Shown: positions 32,411 through 41,509 of the stretch, piece by piece
How the letters are laid out: each line of letters starts with the position of its first letter
Position numbering within the stretch: the first letter of the stretch is position 1
Assembly: GCA_910580005.1 (NCBI GenBank)
Contig: CAJTXH010000007.1
Location: forward strand, 1-43,057
DNA length: 43,057 nt
Direction of reading: 5' to 3'
DNA from: an uncultured Lachnospiraceae bacterium
GTDB taxonomy: Bacteria > Bacillota > Clostridia > Lachnospirales > Lachnospiraceae
Made by a program: the position numbers and the translations under genes
The notes under the pieces: model-generated
Told to the model about the DNA's origin: nothing
Databases searched by the model: none
Seen by the model: the letters and a program-made list of their open reading frames with translations, nothing else

Positions 32411-33661
32411 TTAATCCCTGGTCTGCCCATTCCCATTTATAAGATATTTGAATGTTGTAAGTTCATTAAGCCCCATAGGCCCTCTTGCATGAAGCCGCTG
32501 TGTGGAAATGCCTATTTCCGCACCAAGACCAAACTCATTGCCATCTGTAAACCTTGTAGAACAGTTTACATATACACATGCAGAATCAACCTCTTTCTGG
32601 AATTTTTCTGCATTTGTAATATTCTGTGTAACTATACATTCTGAATGGCCTGTAGAATACTTTGCAATATGTGCTATTGCTTCATCTATATTTTCCACTA
32701 TTTTTATTGCAAATATATAATCATTAAATTCTGTTGCATAATCCTCTTCTGTTGCAAGTTTTACACTGCCACCAAGGATACGCACTGTTTCACTGCATCC
32801 CCTTAACTCAACATTATGTTTGTCAAGCCTTTCCTTAAGCAATGGAAGGAATGTTTCTGCAACGCCTTTATGCACAAGGCATGTTTCAAGTGCATTGCAC
32901 ACACTTGGTCTCTGGGTTTTGCCATTATCTGTAATATTAACAGCCATATCCATGTCAATAGTATTGTCTATGTAAATATGGCAGTTTCCGCTCCCTGTTT
33001 CAATAACAGGGACTGTTGCATTATTTACAACAGCACTTATAAGTCCCTTGCCACCACGTGGTATAAGCACATCTATATAGCCATTGGCTTTCATCATTTC
33101 AGAAGCTGTTTCTCTGGAAGTATCACAGACAAGCTGTACTATATCCATTGGAAAACCACATTCTGCTACTGATTCACGCATAATATCCATAAGCGCTTTA
33201 TTTGAATTAATTGCTTCCTTGCCGCCACGCAGTATTACAGCATTGCCGCTCTTTATACAGAGAGTTGCCGCATCAACTGTTACATTTGGCCTTGATTCAT
33301 ATATAATGCCAATTACACCCATAGGCACTCTTGTCTTTGTAATCCTCATTCCGTTTGGACGCACGCTTCCTTCAAGCACTTCCCCGGCAGGGTCTTTTAA
33401 AGCTATAAGTTCCCTGCATGCATCTGCCATATCTTTAATACGTCCTTCTGTCAGCCTTAAACGGTCTGACATTGCATCAGATATACCATTATCTCTTGCA
33501 CTGTCCAGGTCTTTTTTATTACTTTCAAGGATACGTCCCGTATTATTTAAAAGATTTGCTGCAATTACTTCAAGAATATAGTTTTTATCCTTTGTACTTG
33601 CATTTGCAATACTTGCTTTAGATTTCCTTGCATTCTCCCCTAACTGGCTTATATAATCCAT
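32411..33661 (-). CDS. proA: Gamma-glutamyl phosphate reductase
   Basis: This protein of 416 residues is the ProA enzyme of proline synthesis, reducing gamma-glutamyl phosphate with NADPH. It has GVIGIIYESRPNVTVDA, the GNAVILRGGKEAINSN nucleotide-binding segment, the catalytic Cys in RPSVCNALETCLVH, and STRFTDGNEFGLGAEIGIST. The ATG at 33661 was chosen because AAAGGTGG precedes it; the in-frame extension upstream carries no homology. proB and proC are not next to it. It sits in the long minus-strand operon. Confidence 0.96.
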   Translation of the reverse strand: MDYISQLGENARKSKASIANASTKDKNYILEVIAANLLNNTGRILESNKKDLDSARDNGISDAMSDRLRLTEGRIKDMADACRELIALKDPAGEVLEGSVRPNGMRITKTRVPMGVIGIIYESRPNVTVDAATLCIKSGNAVILRGGKEAINSNKALMDIMRESVAECGFPMDIVQLVCDTSRETASEMMKANGYIDVLIPRGGKGLISAVVNNATVPVIETGSGNCHIYIDNTIDMDMAVNITDNGKTQRPSVCNALETCLVHKGVAETFLPLLKERLDKHNVELRGCSETVRILGGSVKLATEEDYATEFNDYIFAIKIVENIDEAIAHIAKYSTGHSECIVTQNITNAEKFQKEVDSACVYVNCSTRFTDGNEFGLGAEIGISTQRLHARGPMGLNELTTFKYLINGNGQTRD

Positions 33662-33719
33662 AATCTGCCACCTTTCTAATCTGCTGTCATAAATAATAAA
33701 ACTGATAAAACCGTTTGGT

Positions 33720-34577
33720 TTAGATTTTCTTTTTAGAACATGCAATTGCCAGCGCACCTGCACCAATATGGCATGAAACACTTAGTGACAATGGTGCAAG
33801 GTAAACACTGCCTGTACCAAATTTTTCCTTAATAATTTCTATAAACTCTTTTGCTGCCTCCTCATTCTGTGTATGTGCAACTTCAAGATGTACGTTGGAA
33901 ACACCGCCAAAACGTCTGTTAATATCGTCTTCCATTGCTGACAGCATCTTGCTTATGCCCTGCTTCTTTGTACGTGCAATAGTAAATGCGTCAAGTTTTT
34001 CACCTTGTATCTGTAATACAGGTTTAAGCCTTAATGCAGAGCCAAGGGCAGCGGCGGCAGGAGTAATCCGCCCGCCTTTTTTCAGATATTTAAGGGTATC
34101 AAGCATAATATAAATGCTTGACTCCATTTTTACTTCCTCAAGATATTCTTTTATACTGGCAGCGTCTGCCCCACTGTGTGCGAGTTCTATAGCATCCAGG
34201 ACAGACTGCCTTTGTGTAACAGAAATGCGTTGGTTGTCTACAACCTGCACCTTGCCATCAAAATCTTCCGAAAGCATTACTGCTGTATGGCATGAACTTG
34301 ACAGCCCGCTTGACATCGGGATATATACAACCTGTTCTGCATGTTTTAATTCTTCCTCCCATATATCAGTAACTGAACCAGGTTCAGGCTGTGAAGTGGA
34401 TATATCAACATCCTCTGCAAGCCTTTTATAAAATTCCTCTTGTGATAAACTTATTTCTTCATAATAAGTCTTTCCATCAATAAGAAATGGCATAGGGACT
34501 ACCCTTATTCCAAGTTCTTTTGCTTCACTAAGTGTAATCCCGCTGTTACTGTCGGTAACTATTGCAACTTTGTCCAT
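33720..34577 (-). CDS. DegV family fatty-acid-binding protein
   Basis: This protein of 285 residues has the DegV start KVAIVTDSNSGITLSEAKE, the SQPEPG loop, IPMSSGLSSSCHTA and VDNQRISVTQ, and a C-terminal domain with LKYLKKGGRI and HIGAGALAIA. DegV proteins (FakB) bind fatty acids for the FakA kinase, which feeds phospholipid synthesis; fakA is not in this window. I chose the ATG at 34577 because GAGG lies 6 nt upstream. It lies between the SufB/D gene and proA, with gaps of about 45-60 bp. Confidence 0.9.
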   Translation of the reverse strand: MDKVAIVTDSNSGITLSEAKELGIRVVPMPFLIDGKTYYEEISLSQEEFYKRLAEDVDISTSQPEPGSVTDIWEEELKHAEQVVYIPMSSGLSSSCHTAVMLSEDFDGKVQVVDNQRISVTQRQSVLDAIELAHSGADAASIKEYLEEVKMESSIYIMLDTLKYLKKGGRITPAAAALGSALRLKPVLQIQGEKLDAFTIARTKKQGISKMLSAMEDDINRRFGGVSNVHLEVAHTQNEEAAKEFIEIIKEKFGTGSVYLAPLSLSVSCHIGAGALAIACSKKKI

Positions 34578-34621
34578 ATTCAACCTCATTTCTGTAATAT
34601 CTTACAATATATGGGAAATTT

Positions 34622-35548
34622 TTATTTTAAGAAACCATTAATTATCTGTTCTTCTGACTCAGCCTCTGTAAGACCTAATGTCATAAGCTTTATAATCTGT
34701 TCACCGGCAATTTTTCCTATTGCCGCTTCATGTATAAGCGCAGCATCAATATTATTTGCTGTAAGCTGTGGTATTGCACTTACACTTGCATCCTCCATTA
34801 TTATGGCATCACATTCTGTGTGCCCGCTACATTCATTATTCCCATTAATTTTGGAATTAAATATCTGATTTGAATTTTCCCTTGCAACAGAACGTGAAAC
34901 AACATTTGCACTACTGCCTTTTCCATCTAAATCCACTTCAAAATTAGTTTCTGCTGTCTGTACACCATGTGTCATAATTTTTTCATGTATTATAAGCGTT
35001 GCACCATCTTTAAGGCATGCCTTTGTATCACGTTTTGTTGAATCAACTCCTTTAATCTGTACAGAGTCCATTTCAAAACAGCCACCCTCTTCAATATTTA
35101 TTATGGTTGTTGGATTAAGTATGCGTTTCCCCTTGCCATCACCCTCACCATAATGCTTTTCTATATACTTTACCCTTGCATTTTTCTTAATATAAAATGT
35201 GTGTATGCCATCATGCTCTGAAGTATCAACTCCGCAATTATGGATTCCACAGCCTGCAACTATTGTAACATCTGCATCTTCACCAACATAGAAATCATTG
35301 TATACCATATCTTTAAGCCCCGACACACTTAATACAACTGGTATATGGACACTTTCATTCTTTGTGCCAGGCTTTATAATAATATCTATTCCAGGCTTGT
35401 CTTCCTTAGTAACTATATCTATATTAGCAGTTGTATTCCTGCCTGAAAGTGCCCCATTAGAACGTATATTATAAGCGCCTTCTGGTACTTTGTGTATATC
35501 TGCCACCTGCTCTAATATATTTCTCTCCACTGTATTTAGTTTATCCAA
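34622..35548 (-). CDS. sufB: SufB/SufD family Fe-S cluster assembly protein, short form
   Basis: This 308-residue protein is a beta-helix SufB/D protein, clearly shorter than SufB (about 470). The C-terminal core keeps the family pattern: HTECDAIIMEDASVSAIPQL, NIDAALIHEAAIGKI, EQIIKLMTLGLTEAE and a final GF. A His in ALIHEA and Cys residues in AGCGIHNCG are candidate cluster ligands. With sufC directly upstream and no sufS, sufU or second sufBD gene, it matches the minimal two-gene SUF-like layout (SmsC-SmsB) described in archaea and anaerobes. The start is a TTG at 35548 with AGGAGGG 8 nt upstream, overlapping the end of sufC. Confidence 0.85.
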   Translation of the reverse strand: MDKLNTVERNILEQVADIHKVPEGAYNIRSNGALSGRNTTANIDIVTKEDKPGIDIIIKPGTKNESVHIPVVLSVSGLKDMVYNDFYVGEDADVTIVAGCGIHNCGVDTSEHDGIHTFYIKKNARVKYIEKHYGEGDGKGKRILNPTTIINIEEGGCFEMDSVQIKGVDSTKRDTKACLKDGATLIIHEKIMTHGVQTAETNFEVDLDGKGSSANVVSRSVARENSNQIFNSKINGNNECSGHTECDAIIMEDASVSAIPQLTANNIDAALIHEAAIGKIAGEQIIKLMTLGLTEAESEEQIINGFLK

Positions 35549-35549
35549 C

Positions 35550-36287
35550 TTAACATCCCTCCTGTTTCATCTTGCCAAGCAAGGTAGAACATGCAATATC
35601 GTTTGTCATAAGTTCTGGCATAACTTCTTCCTTGCTGCCCTCATTTATAACATTCCCGCCAGCCAGCACAATTATTTTATCTGCAATATTTAAAATCCTC
35701 TCCTGGTGGGAAATAACAAGGACTTGTCCATTTATTGTTTTATACATTTTCTCAAAAACCTGTATAAGATTCTGGAAACTCCAGAGGTCAATTCCTGCTT
35801 CTGGTTCGTCAAATATTGAAAATTTTGCCCCTCTTGCAAGAACCATTGCTATTTCAATACGTTTTATTTCACCGCCTGAAAGGCTGGCATTAAGTTCCCT
35901 GTTAATATACTCCTTAGCACAAAGCCCCACTTCTGAAAGATATTCACATGCCTGTGTTATTGTAATTTCCTTCCCTGCTGCAAGGCGTACCATATCTATT
36001 ACAGTAAGCCCTTTAAAACGTACAGGCTGCTGGAATGCAAAGCTTATCCCTTTATTAGCCCTTTCTGTAATAGACAGAGCTGTAATATCTTCACCATCAA
36101 GTATAATTTTACCTGAAGAAGGTGATATTATTCCAGCAATTACTTTTGCAAGTGTGGACTTGCCGCCGCCATTAGGACCTGTAATAACAACAAGATGCTC
36201 ATCAATCTTTAGATTAATATTCTTTAAAATCTCTTTATCATCACTATCATCATTAACCTGGTAAGATACATTTTGCAATTCTAACAT
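35550..36287 (-). CDS. sufC: SufC-type ABC ATPase for Fe-S cluster assembly
   Basis: This protein of 245 residues begins MLELQNVSYQV. It has Walker A GPNGGGKSTLAK, the Q-loop segment SFAFQQPVRFKGL, the signature LSGGEIKRIEIA, Walker B FSIFDEPEAGIDLW (the SufC-typical DEPEAG[IL]D), and the H-loop ISHQERIL. SufC powers the SufB/D scaffold by conformational change in the cytoplasm. I chose the ATG at 36287 because GGAG lies 8 nt upstream; the in-frame ATG at 36359 adds an unconserved stretch. It opens the ten-gene minus-strand run ending near 26.6 kb. Confidence 0.93.
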   Translation of the reverse strand: MLELQNVSYQVNDDSDDKEILKNINLKIDEHLVVITGPNGGGKSTLAKVIAGIISPSSGKIILDGEDITALSITERANKGISFAFQQPVRFKGLTVIDMVRLAAGKEITITQACEYLSEVGLCAKEYINRELNASLSGGEIKRIEIAMVLARGAKFSIFDEPEAGIDLWSFQNLIQVFEKMYKTINGQVLVISHQERILNIADKIIVLAGGNVINEGSKEEVMPELMTNDIACSTLLGKMKQEGC

Positions 36288-36349
36288 ATAAAAATCTCCA
36301 TTCTGGTTTATTTCAGACTTTTTTCCATTTATTATATATGAAAATTTAA

Positions 36350-37897
36350 TTATTGACAACCATCTAAGTTTCGTTTCAACATCCGTTTCATAAATTTCCT
36401 ATATCCAGCATACAATATATCTATTACTATAAGCATCATTACAGGTACAAAGTGCATAACATAACGTGCCTTTGTTTCCCAGACTGACAAAAAAAGGAAC
36501 AGTCCAAAAAGTGCAAGTTTCCACATTGTTGCTGAACCCATTTCTTTTTTTATTAACCCATATACCACTGAGATTGCAATAAATATAACTAATGTCCACT
36601 GGTATAGTGTACAGTAACTGTCATATAAAGGATAAAATTTCCCATCTTTAAAAAATATAGATTGAAGCCACGACTTTCTTATAGGCTGCCTTTGCAAATG
36701 AAATTCCATGTCATATTTGCCATTAGACCACGTACTCACTGCTTTAATATACTGGTGAAATAAAAGTCCTGAAACGCCATAATCTTTAAGACGTTTTTTA
36801 ATCATCTTTATATCACCTTTTTCTTTATCCTTTTTTGTTTCAAATGAACTTGTATATTCCCTGTCTGCAAGATTATAATTTCCTGTACCTTTAAGTCCCA
36901 TCATAACCCAGTGTGCATATGGAAAATTTTCCTTATCATAATCTGTCTGGTCAACTACAGCCATTTTTTCCATAACTATCTTAAATGTTTGCCTGCATGA
37001 GCCAAATACAAGCATAAGTGCAAATGTTGCCACCAGCCCTCTTTTCCAGTTTTTTGCAACCACCATATGAATAGCACATGCAACTGTGATAATTGCAACA
37101 GTAGGTTTTAACTCAAAACCAAGCCATGTAAGCACACCCATTGCCAAAATCCAGATATACAACTTTACCCCATTTTTCTTAAAACTTTCCTCTGCAAACT
37201 GGTAACATAACAGAAGCCCCGCAACTATAGGAAGTACAAGTGTATCTGTATAAACAAATGGTATATATGTGTAAAATGGTATAAATAAAAGTGCCATTAC
37301 CTGGAATAATATTGCTGTCCTTTTTCCATACTTTCTGTTTACAAGAACCATGCAAAGCAGTATTGCAACGTCTATTGCAATAATATTTAAAACCATGTTC
37401 CCATATAAGAAATCCCCTGTCCCTATTGCTTTTAATATCATAAACCAGAATGTTTCAAGCATAAGCAGCATCTGGTTATTAGGATAACGCAGAAAATAAA
37501 AGTTATATTCGTTGCTTGTCTTAAAAACATTATTTAAAGCCATTTCACTTGCCTGCTTAAATATTACATTCCTGTCCCCGGCAGGCGTTACTGCCATCTC
37601 ATAGCCAATATATACTTGTAATACAATCTGTATTACCATTAAAAATATGGCAACCGTAATAACAGAATATTTATCAATATAACTTAATACTGATATCCTT
37701 AGCTTTTCTGAAAAACCTGGTTTACCCCTGTATAATACCAGCAATGCCATTATAATTATTACAGGTATTACCAGCAATGCATTATTCAATGCTCCCCAGA
37801 TAATAATTCCAGGCAGCAGCACAAGCCATATTGCAGCAAACATTCCATGAAATACCAGGCTAGCCATTCCTTGAAGTTTTTTAACAGACTTATTCAT
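36350..37897 (-). CDS. Polytopic glycosyltransferase-like (GT-C type) membrane protein
   Basis: This protein of 515 residues has about ten or more transmembrane helices. The first large loop holds AVTPAGDRNVIFKQASEMA, with an early Asp as in GT-C mannosyltransferases and PMT-like enzymes, and later FYFLRYPNNQMLLMLETFWF. A large soluble-like segment (about 300-395) carries FPYAHWVMMGLKGTGNYN. It probably transfers a sugar from a polyprenyl phosphate donor outside the membrane, but no specific family is certain. The ATG at 37897 is preceded by GAGGTGGG. It lies upstream of sufC with a 62-bp gap and may share that transcript or not. Confidence 0.65.
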   Translation of the reverse strand: MNKSVKKLQGMASLVFHGMFAAIWLVLLPGIIIWGALNNALLVIPVIIIMALLVLYRGKPGFSEKLRISVLSYIDKYSVITVAIFLMVIQIVLQVYIGYEMAVTPAGDRNVIFKQASEMALNNVFKTSNEYNFYFLRYPNNQMLLMLETFWFMILKAIGTGDFLYGNMVLNIIAIDVAILLCMVLVNRKYGKRTAILFQVMALLFIPFYTYIPFVYTDTLVLPIVAGLLLCYQFAEESFKKNGVKLYIWILAMGVLTWLGFELKPTVAIITVACAIHMVVAKNWKRGLVATFALMLVFGSCRQTFKIVMEKMAVVDQTDYDKENFPYAHWVMMGLKGTGNYNLADREYTSSFETKKDKEKGDIKMIKKRLKDYGVSGLLFHQYIKAVSTWSNGKYDMEFHLQRQPIRKSWLQSIFFKDGKFYPLYDSYCTLYQWTLVIFIAISVVYGLIKKEMGSATMWKLALFGLFLFLSVWETKARYVMHFVPVMMLIVIDILYAGYRKFMKRMLKRNLDGCQ

Positions 37898-37993
37898 TTT
37901 AGCCCACCTCACAATAATTTAATCTCTGAATATCCTAAATATAAAATATAGATTACCAGAATTACTGACAGGTATTCAATACTTTAAAAACAT

Positions 37994-38033
37994 AATTAAG
38001 GAAACATTAAAAAATATTAATATTTCCTTAATT
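37994..38033. terminator. AT-rich hairpin terminator after the ABC exporter operon
   Basis: AATTAAGGAAA (37994-38004) pairs perfectly with TTTCCTTAATT (38023-38033) over 11 bp. A TTTT run follows on the plus strand and ATGTTTTT on the minus strand. It lies about 45 nt after the stop codon of the last ABC-2 permease gene, between it and the GT-C-like gene. Confidence 0.65.
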
Positions 38034-38077
38034 TTTTACAATATACAATTTCACTGGCTGCATTACAAAATACTTGC

Positions 38078-39232
38078 CTATTTCTCCTGTATCTGGTATC
38101 TGCTTATAGCAAGTGTTAATGATATAAACATTAATGTAAAAAGCACCTGTATCCCAATCCCGCTCCATATATCCTTTGCAATATCAGCTGGTATTTCTGC
38201 ATATCCGCTTAATTTATTATTAACCTCCTCATACCAGTATACAGGCACAAACCGTGCAATCTTTCTTATTGTGCTATTTAACAAATTTAATGGCACAAAT
38301 ACTCCTCCTAAAAACGACATAAACAATGATACAGGTGTAATTATCATATTTACCATACTTGGCTCTTTAGCAAGAATACCTGTTAAAAATGCTATAGAAA
38401 GCGATAATGCCATAACTGCAAATGAATTTATTATATAGTAAAACATATTTACATTATTTAACAATTCTTTTCCTCTTATTGCAAATACCAGTGCAAGGAA
38501 CGCTGCCCATACTATCACACCTATAACAATAAATGAAAGAAAGGCCTCTGCCGACTGTCTTCGGAGTGATACTGCTGATGCAGCTATACGGTTTTTAACT
38601 TCCTTTTTCCTGAAAGAACAAAGTATAATTCCAAGTAAATTTCCAAGTATTGCTATGGATGTATATGGAAAAAACTGGAATAAAAATGCAAAGTCTGGCA
38701 TATTCCCACCATTCCCGTTAACATCTATAAGTGTCACTTTACTTTCTTTAACATCTTGTACCTTCTCAAAGCTTTCCTCCATTGTATATCCTGCAATATT
38801 ATATTTTATAATGCGGTTTATAAAATCATTTATCTGGCTTTCAACATACATATAACTGTAACTTCCCGGCTGTTGTGTAACGGAAACCTTTGCATCCCCT
38901 GATAAAAGATTCTCTGAAAATCCTTCTGGGATTTGTATAATTATTTCATATCTATTATAATACATCTTTTCTTGCAATGCACTAATGTCATTTTCAAGCA
39001 TATCTGCATTATGAAGCTTTGATAAATAATCTGCAAGCTTTTCTGAAACCCCGCTTTTATCATTATCCACTATGCCTGCATTCAGTCTGGAACTAGTAAA
39101 CTTGCCACTGCCATCATCTCCTCTTCCTGCATAAAACATTATAAGACTGACAATTGTAAATATTACAAAATACATTAATACTATACTAATATTTTTCTTT
39201 GTGATTTTCATATAACACCTAAATACTGTCAT
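38078..39232 (-). CDS. ABC-2 type permease, LnrN-like
   Basis: This 384-residue protein has an N-terminal transmembrane helix (about 16-36), a large extracytoplasmic loop (about 40-205) with GIVDNDKSGVSEKLADYLSK, and five or six C-terminal helices: the ABC2_membrane_3 layout. Its start overlaps the end of the upstream permease gene by 14 bp, with AGGAGGG just before the ATG. It completes an ATPase-permease-permease exporter. Related three-gene systems (LnrLMN of Bacillus) give resistance to membrane-active antibiotics such as linearmycins; the substrate here is not known. Confidence 0.85.
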   Translation of the reverse strand: MTVFRCYMKITKKNISIVLMYFVIFTIVSLIMFYAGRGDDGSGKFTSSRLNAGIVDNDKSGVSEKLADYLSKLHNADMLENDISALQEKMYYNRYEIIIQIPEGFSENLLSGDAKVSVTQQPGSYSYMYVESQINDFINRIIKYNIAGYTMEESFEKVQDVKESKVTLIDVNGNGGNMPDFAFLFQFFPYTSIAILGNLLGIILCSFRKKEVKNRIAASAVSLRRQSAEAFLSFIVIGVIVWAAFLALVFAIRGKELLNNVNMFYYIINSFAVMALSLSIAFLTGILAKEPSMVNMIITPVSLFMSFLGGVFVPLNLLNSTIRKIARFVPVYWYEEVNNKLSGYAEIPADIAKDIWSGIGIQVLFTLMFISLTLAISRYQIQEK

Positions 39233-40340
39233 AATAATCCCTCCTGGTAATTATAAATGTAACAGCCCCGGTAATTAAGGACATTATAATAAGGATAATT
39301 ATATTCAATGTATACCTGCCTGGGTCATCATAAATAGTTATACTATATATTGCATCAGTAATAACTGATGATGGGTTAATTCTGTTTAATAAAGGAAAGT
39401 TTTCCTCAATCAGTCCCTTTATCCCTCCAACCATCAGACCTGACAAAAAACTTGATAAAAGCCCTGATGCTACAAGTATTCCTATCCTGAAGCCCTCTGG
39501 CATCCTTGAAAGAGTTCCTGTAAACATTCCTATGCTTACCCCTATAAAGCCTCCTGTAAGACAAATACCAATTAATTTAAAAATATTTCCGCTTAAATCA
39601 ATTTTTAATACATACTGAAGATATAAAAGCAGTACTGCAAGGCTTATATAATGTACAAATACACTGGTTATTGTGCCTGCTATAAACTGTTTAAGCTTGC
39701 TTGTAGCAGCAACTGCCCTTCTTAAGCCTACAGAAGAAACATTTGCCTGTAGCTGTACAGATACAAAATAGCCTATGAAGCTGCCAAACATACATGCCAT
39801 TCCAATAAGTGAATAAAAATATTGTACCATTCCATCTACTTTCTTCCCTGCCAGCGTTGTTTCACTTGCAAATTCCAGATAGGCATACTGGGCAGCTTCC
39901 TGTAGTTTCTGCGGTTTTTCTATTGCAATATCTTTATACATCTGTGCCTGCCTGGTAAATGTATCTAATAATGATTTTAATACACTGCTGCTGACGTTAT
40001 TGCTTGTCACAACAAGTTCCGGTTCTTTACAGGCATAAAATAATCCTGTAATTTCAAGACCTTTAAGTTTTTTATTTGCTTCTTCTTCAGAAAGCTTCTG
40101 TATTGAAATTAATTCTGAATCATCATCCTCTATCATTTCAAGAAAACTAATAAAATTCTGGGACATTTCAGAATTATCTTTTTCTACAACTGCAACATCT
40201 ATAGTTTCAATTTTTGTATCAGAACTTCCAAATGAGGCATAAAATAATGTACCTAGTAATATTGGAAAAAGCATTGACCAGAACACTGTATACTTTTGTC
40301 TTAAAATGGTTAAAAGACAGTATTTTATTAAATGTAGCAT
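39219..40340 (-). CDS. ABC-2 type permease, LnrM-like
   Basis: This 373-residue protein has the same plan as its partner: an N-terminal helix (FWSMLFPILLGTLFYASFG), an extracytoplasmic loop with IDVAVVEKDNSEMSQNF, and six C-terminal hydrophobic segments with LSSFLSGLMVGG and FPLLNRINPSSVITDA. It should pair with the neighbouring permease as a heterodimer driven by the ATPase encoded upstream. GGAGGGG precedes the ATG, and 19 bp separate it from the ATPase gene. Confidence 0.85.
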   Translation of the reverse strand: MLHLIKYCLLTILRQKYTVFWSMLFPILLGTLFYASFGSSDTKIETIDVAVVEKDNSEMSQNFISFLEMIEDDDSELISIQKLSEEEANKKLKGLEITGLFYACKEPELVVTSNNVSSSVLKSLLDTFTRQAQMYKDIAIEKPQKLQEAAQYAYLEFASETTLAGKKVDGMVQYFYSLIGMACMFGSFIGYFVSVQLQANVSSVGLRRAVAATSKLKQFIAGTITSVFVHYISLAVLLLYLQYVLKIDLSGNIFKLIGICLTGGFIGVSIGMFTGTLSRMPEGFRIGILVASGLLSSFLSGLMVGGIKGLIEENFPLLNRINPSSVITDAIYSITIYDDPGRYTLNIIILIIMSLITGAVTFIITRRDYYDSI

Positions 40341-40359
40341 TATAATCCCCTCCAGTTTA

Positions 40360-41289
40360 TCAATCCCTTAATTTTTTGCCGGTTATCTCAAGAAAAACAT
40401 CATTAAGCGTTGGCAGTTCTGAAAATACTCTTCCAAAACTTATATCATTGTCCTGCAGGTAATTCATAAGCCTTATAAGATTGTGTTTGGCACTGCTGCA
40501 TCTCAAAACCAAAATATTATTTTCATACTGTACTTCAAATACATTTTGTATCGCATGTATTTCCGAAAGCTGTTTTTCATTAATAAAAGTATTTTCAATT
40601 GTAATAGTTTCACCCGTCTTTATCATGCTTTTTAACTCTTCCTTGGTTCCCTCTGCTATACGTCTTCCGCCATCTATAATTGCAATCCTTGTACAAATCT
40701 GTTCAACTTCTTCCATATAATGTGAGGTATAAATAATTGTGCTCCCATTTCTGTTAAGCTCCTGTATGCCTTCTAGTATCTTATTCCTGCTCTGTGGGTC
40801 AACAGCAACCGTAGGTTCGTCCATAATAACCAGTTTTGGCCTATGTACAATTCCACATGCAATATTAAGCCTTCTTAAAAGCCCTCCCGATAACTGTTTA
40901 GGTTTCATCTTAGTGTATTTCCCAAGCCCTGTAAATTCAACCGCTTCATTATTCATTTTTTTTCTTTCAGACTTATTTTTAATATAAAGCCCACAAAAAT
41001 AATCTATATTTTCTATTACAGAGAGTTCCTCAAAAACTGCAACATTTTGCGGTACAATGCCTATCTGCCTTTTAATATTGTAACTGCCTGGAGTTATTTT
41101 TTCCCCAAATATTTCAATATTGCCTTTGTCATATTTAAGCAATGACAACATACAATTTATAGCTGTTGTCTTTCCACTTCCATTAGGGCCAAGCAGCCCA
41201 TATACCTCACCCTCATCTATTTTTAAGCTAAGGTGGTCAAGAGCTACAAAATTGCCATACCTTTTAACTAAGTTTTCTACTTTAACCAT
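40360..41289 (-). CDS. ABC transporter ATPase, LnrL-like
   Basis: This 309-residue protein has Walker A GLLGPNGSGKTTAIN, the Q-loop QIGIVPQNVAVFEEL, the signature LSGGLLRRLNIACG, Walker B KLVIMDEPTVAVDPQ and the H-loop YTSHYMEEVEQ. A C-terminal regulatory domain of about 90 residues follows, as in drug-export ATPases. The signature has LSGGLLRR in place of the usual LSGGMKRR. GCGGAGG lies 9 nt before the ATG. It leads the three-gene exporter operon, and dyad sites upstream suggest control by a dimeric regulator, which is not encoded in this window. Confidence 0.9.
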   Translation of the reverse strand: MVKVENLVKRYGNFVALDHLSLKIDEGEVYGLLGPNGSGKTTAINCMLSLLKYDKGNIEIFGEKITPGSYNIKRQIGIVPQNVAVFEELSVIENIDYFCGLYIKNKSERKKMNNEAVEFTGLGKYTKMKPKQLSGGLLRRLNIACGIVHRPKLVIMDEPTVAVDPQSRNKILEGIQELNRNGSTIIYTSHYMEEVEQICTRIAIIDGGRRIAEGTKEELKSMIKTGETITIENTFINEKQLSEIHAIQNVFEVQYENNILVLRCSSAKHNLIRLMNYLQDNDISFGRVFSELPTLNDVFLEITGKKLRD

Positions 41290-41397
41290 ATTTATACCTC
41301 CGCTAAACAGACAGATATAATAACCCTGCCATAATGTTGTAACATATATTATCTTTTATCTGGTATAAATATACAATTTATTCTGGATTATTATAAG

Positions 41398-41432
41398 TGA
41401 CAGTTGTAAGTATATATATGTGACAAATGTCA
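41398..41432 (-). promoter_or_regulatory. Pair of dyad operator-like sites upstream of the ABC exporter
   Basis: TGACA-GT-TGTAA (41398-41409) and TGACA-AA-TGTCA (41421-41432) are two 12-bp dyads whose centres are 23 bp apart, close to two helix turns. A TATAAT (-10, minus strand, 41390-41395) lies beside the first site without a good -35. A second possible -10, TATATT at 41368-41373, would place the dyads near -42 and -65. The missing -35 fits an activated promoter of the response-regulator type; this role is inferred. Confidence 0.5.
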
Positions 41433-41441
41433 TTTTAATTT

Positions 41442-41479
41442 AAAAAACATGCCTTGGACATTTCCAATGCATGTTTTTT
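41442..41479. terminator. Bidirectional terminator after the CAP-domain gene
   Basis: AAAAAACATGC pairs with GCATGTTTTTT, with an inner TTGGA/TCCAA stem around a CATT loop. The flanking A and T runs let it work on both strands. It lies about 30 nt after the stop of the CAP-domain gene on the minus strand. Confidence 0.75.
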
Positions 41480-41509
41480 GTTTACGTGTTTATATTCCAG
41501 CCTGTCTGT

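Noticed and set aside
35572..36264. Plus-strand open frame of 230 codons opposite sufC.
   Set aside because: Shadow of the sufC reading frame; no ribosome binding site and no recognisable motif.
38078..41289. The ABC exporter considered as a bacteriocin self-immunity cluster.
   Set aside because: No precursor peptide, modification enzyme or LanE-G-type immunity gene is visible nearby; the two-permease layout fits the LnrLMN drug-export type better.
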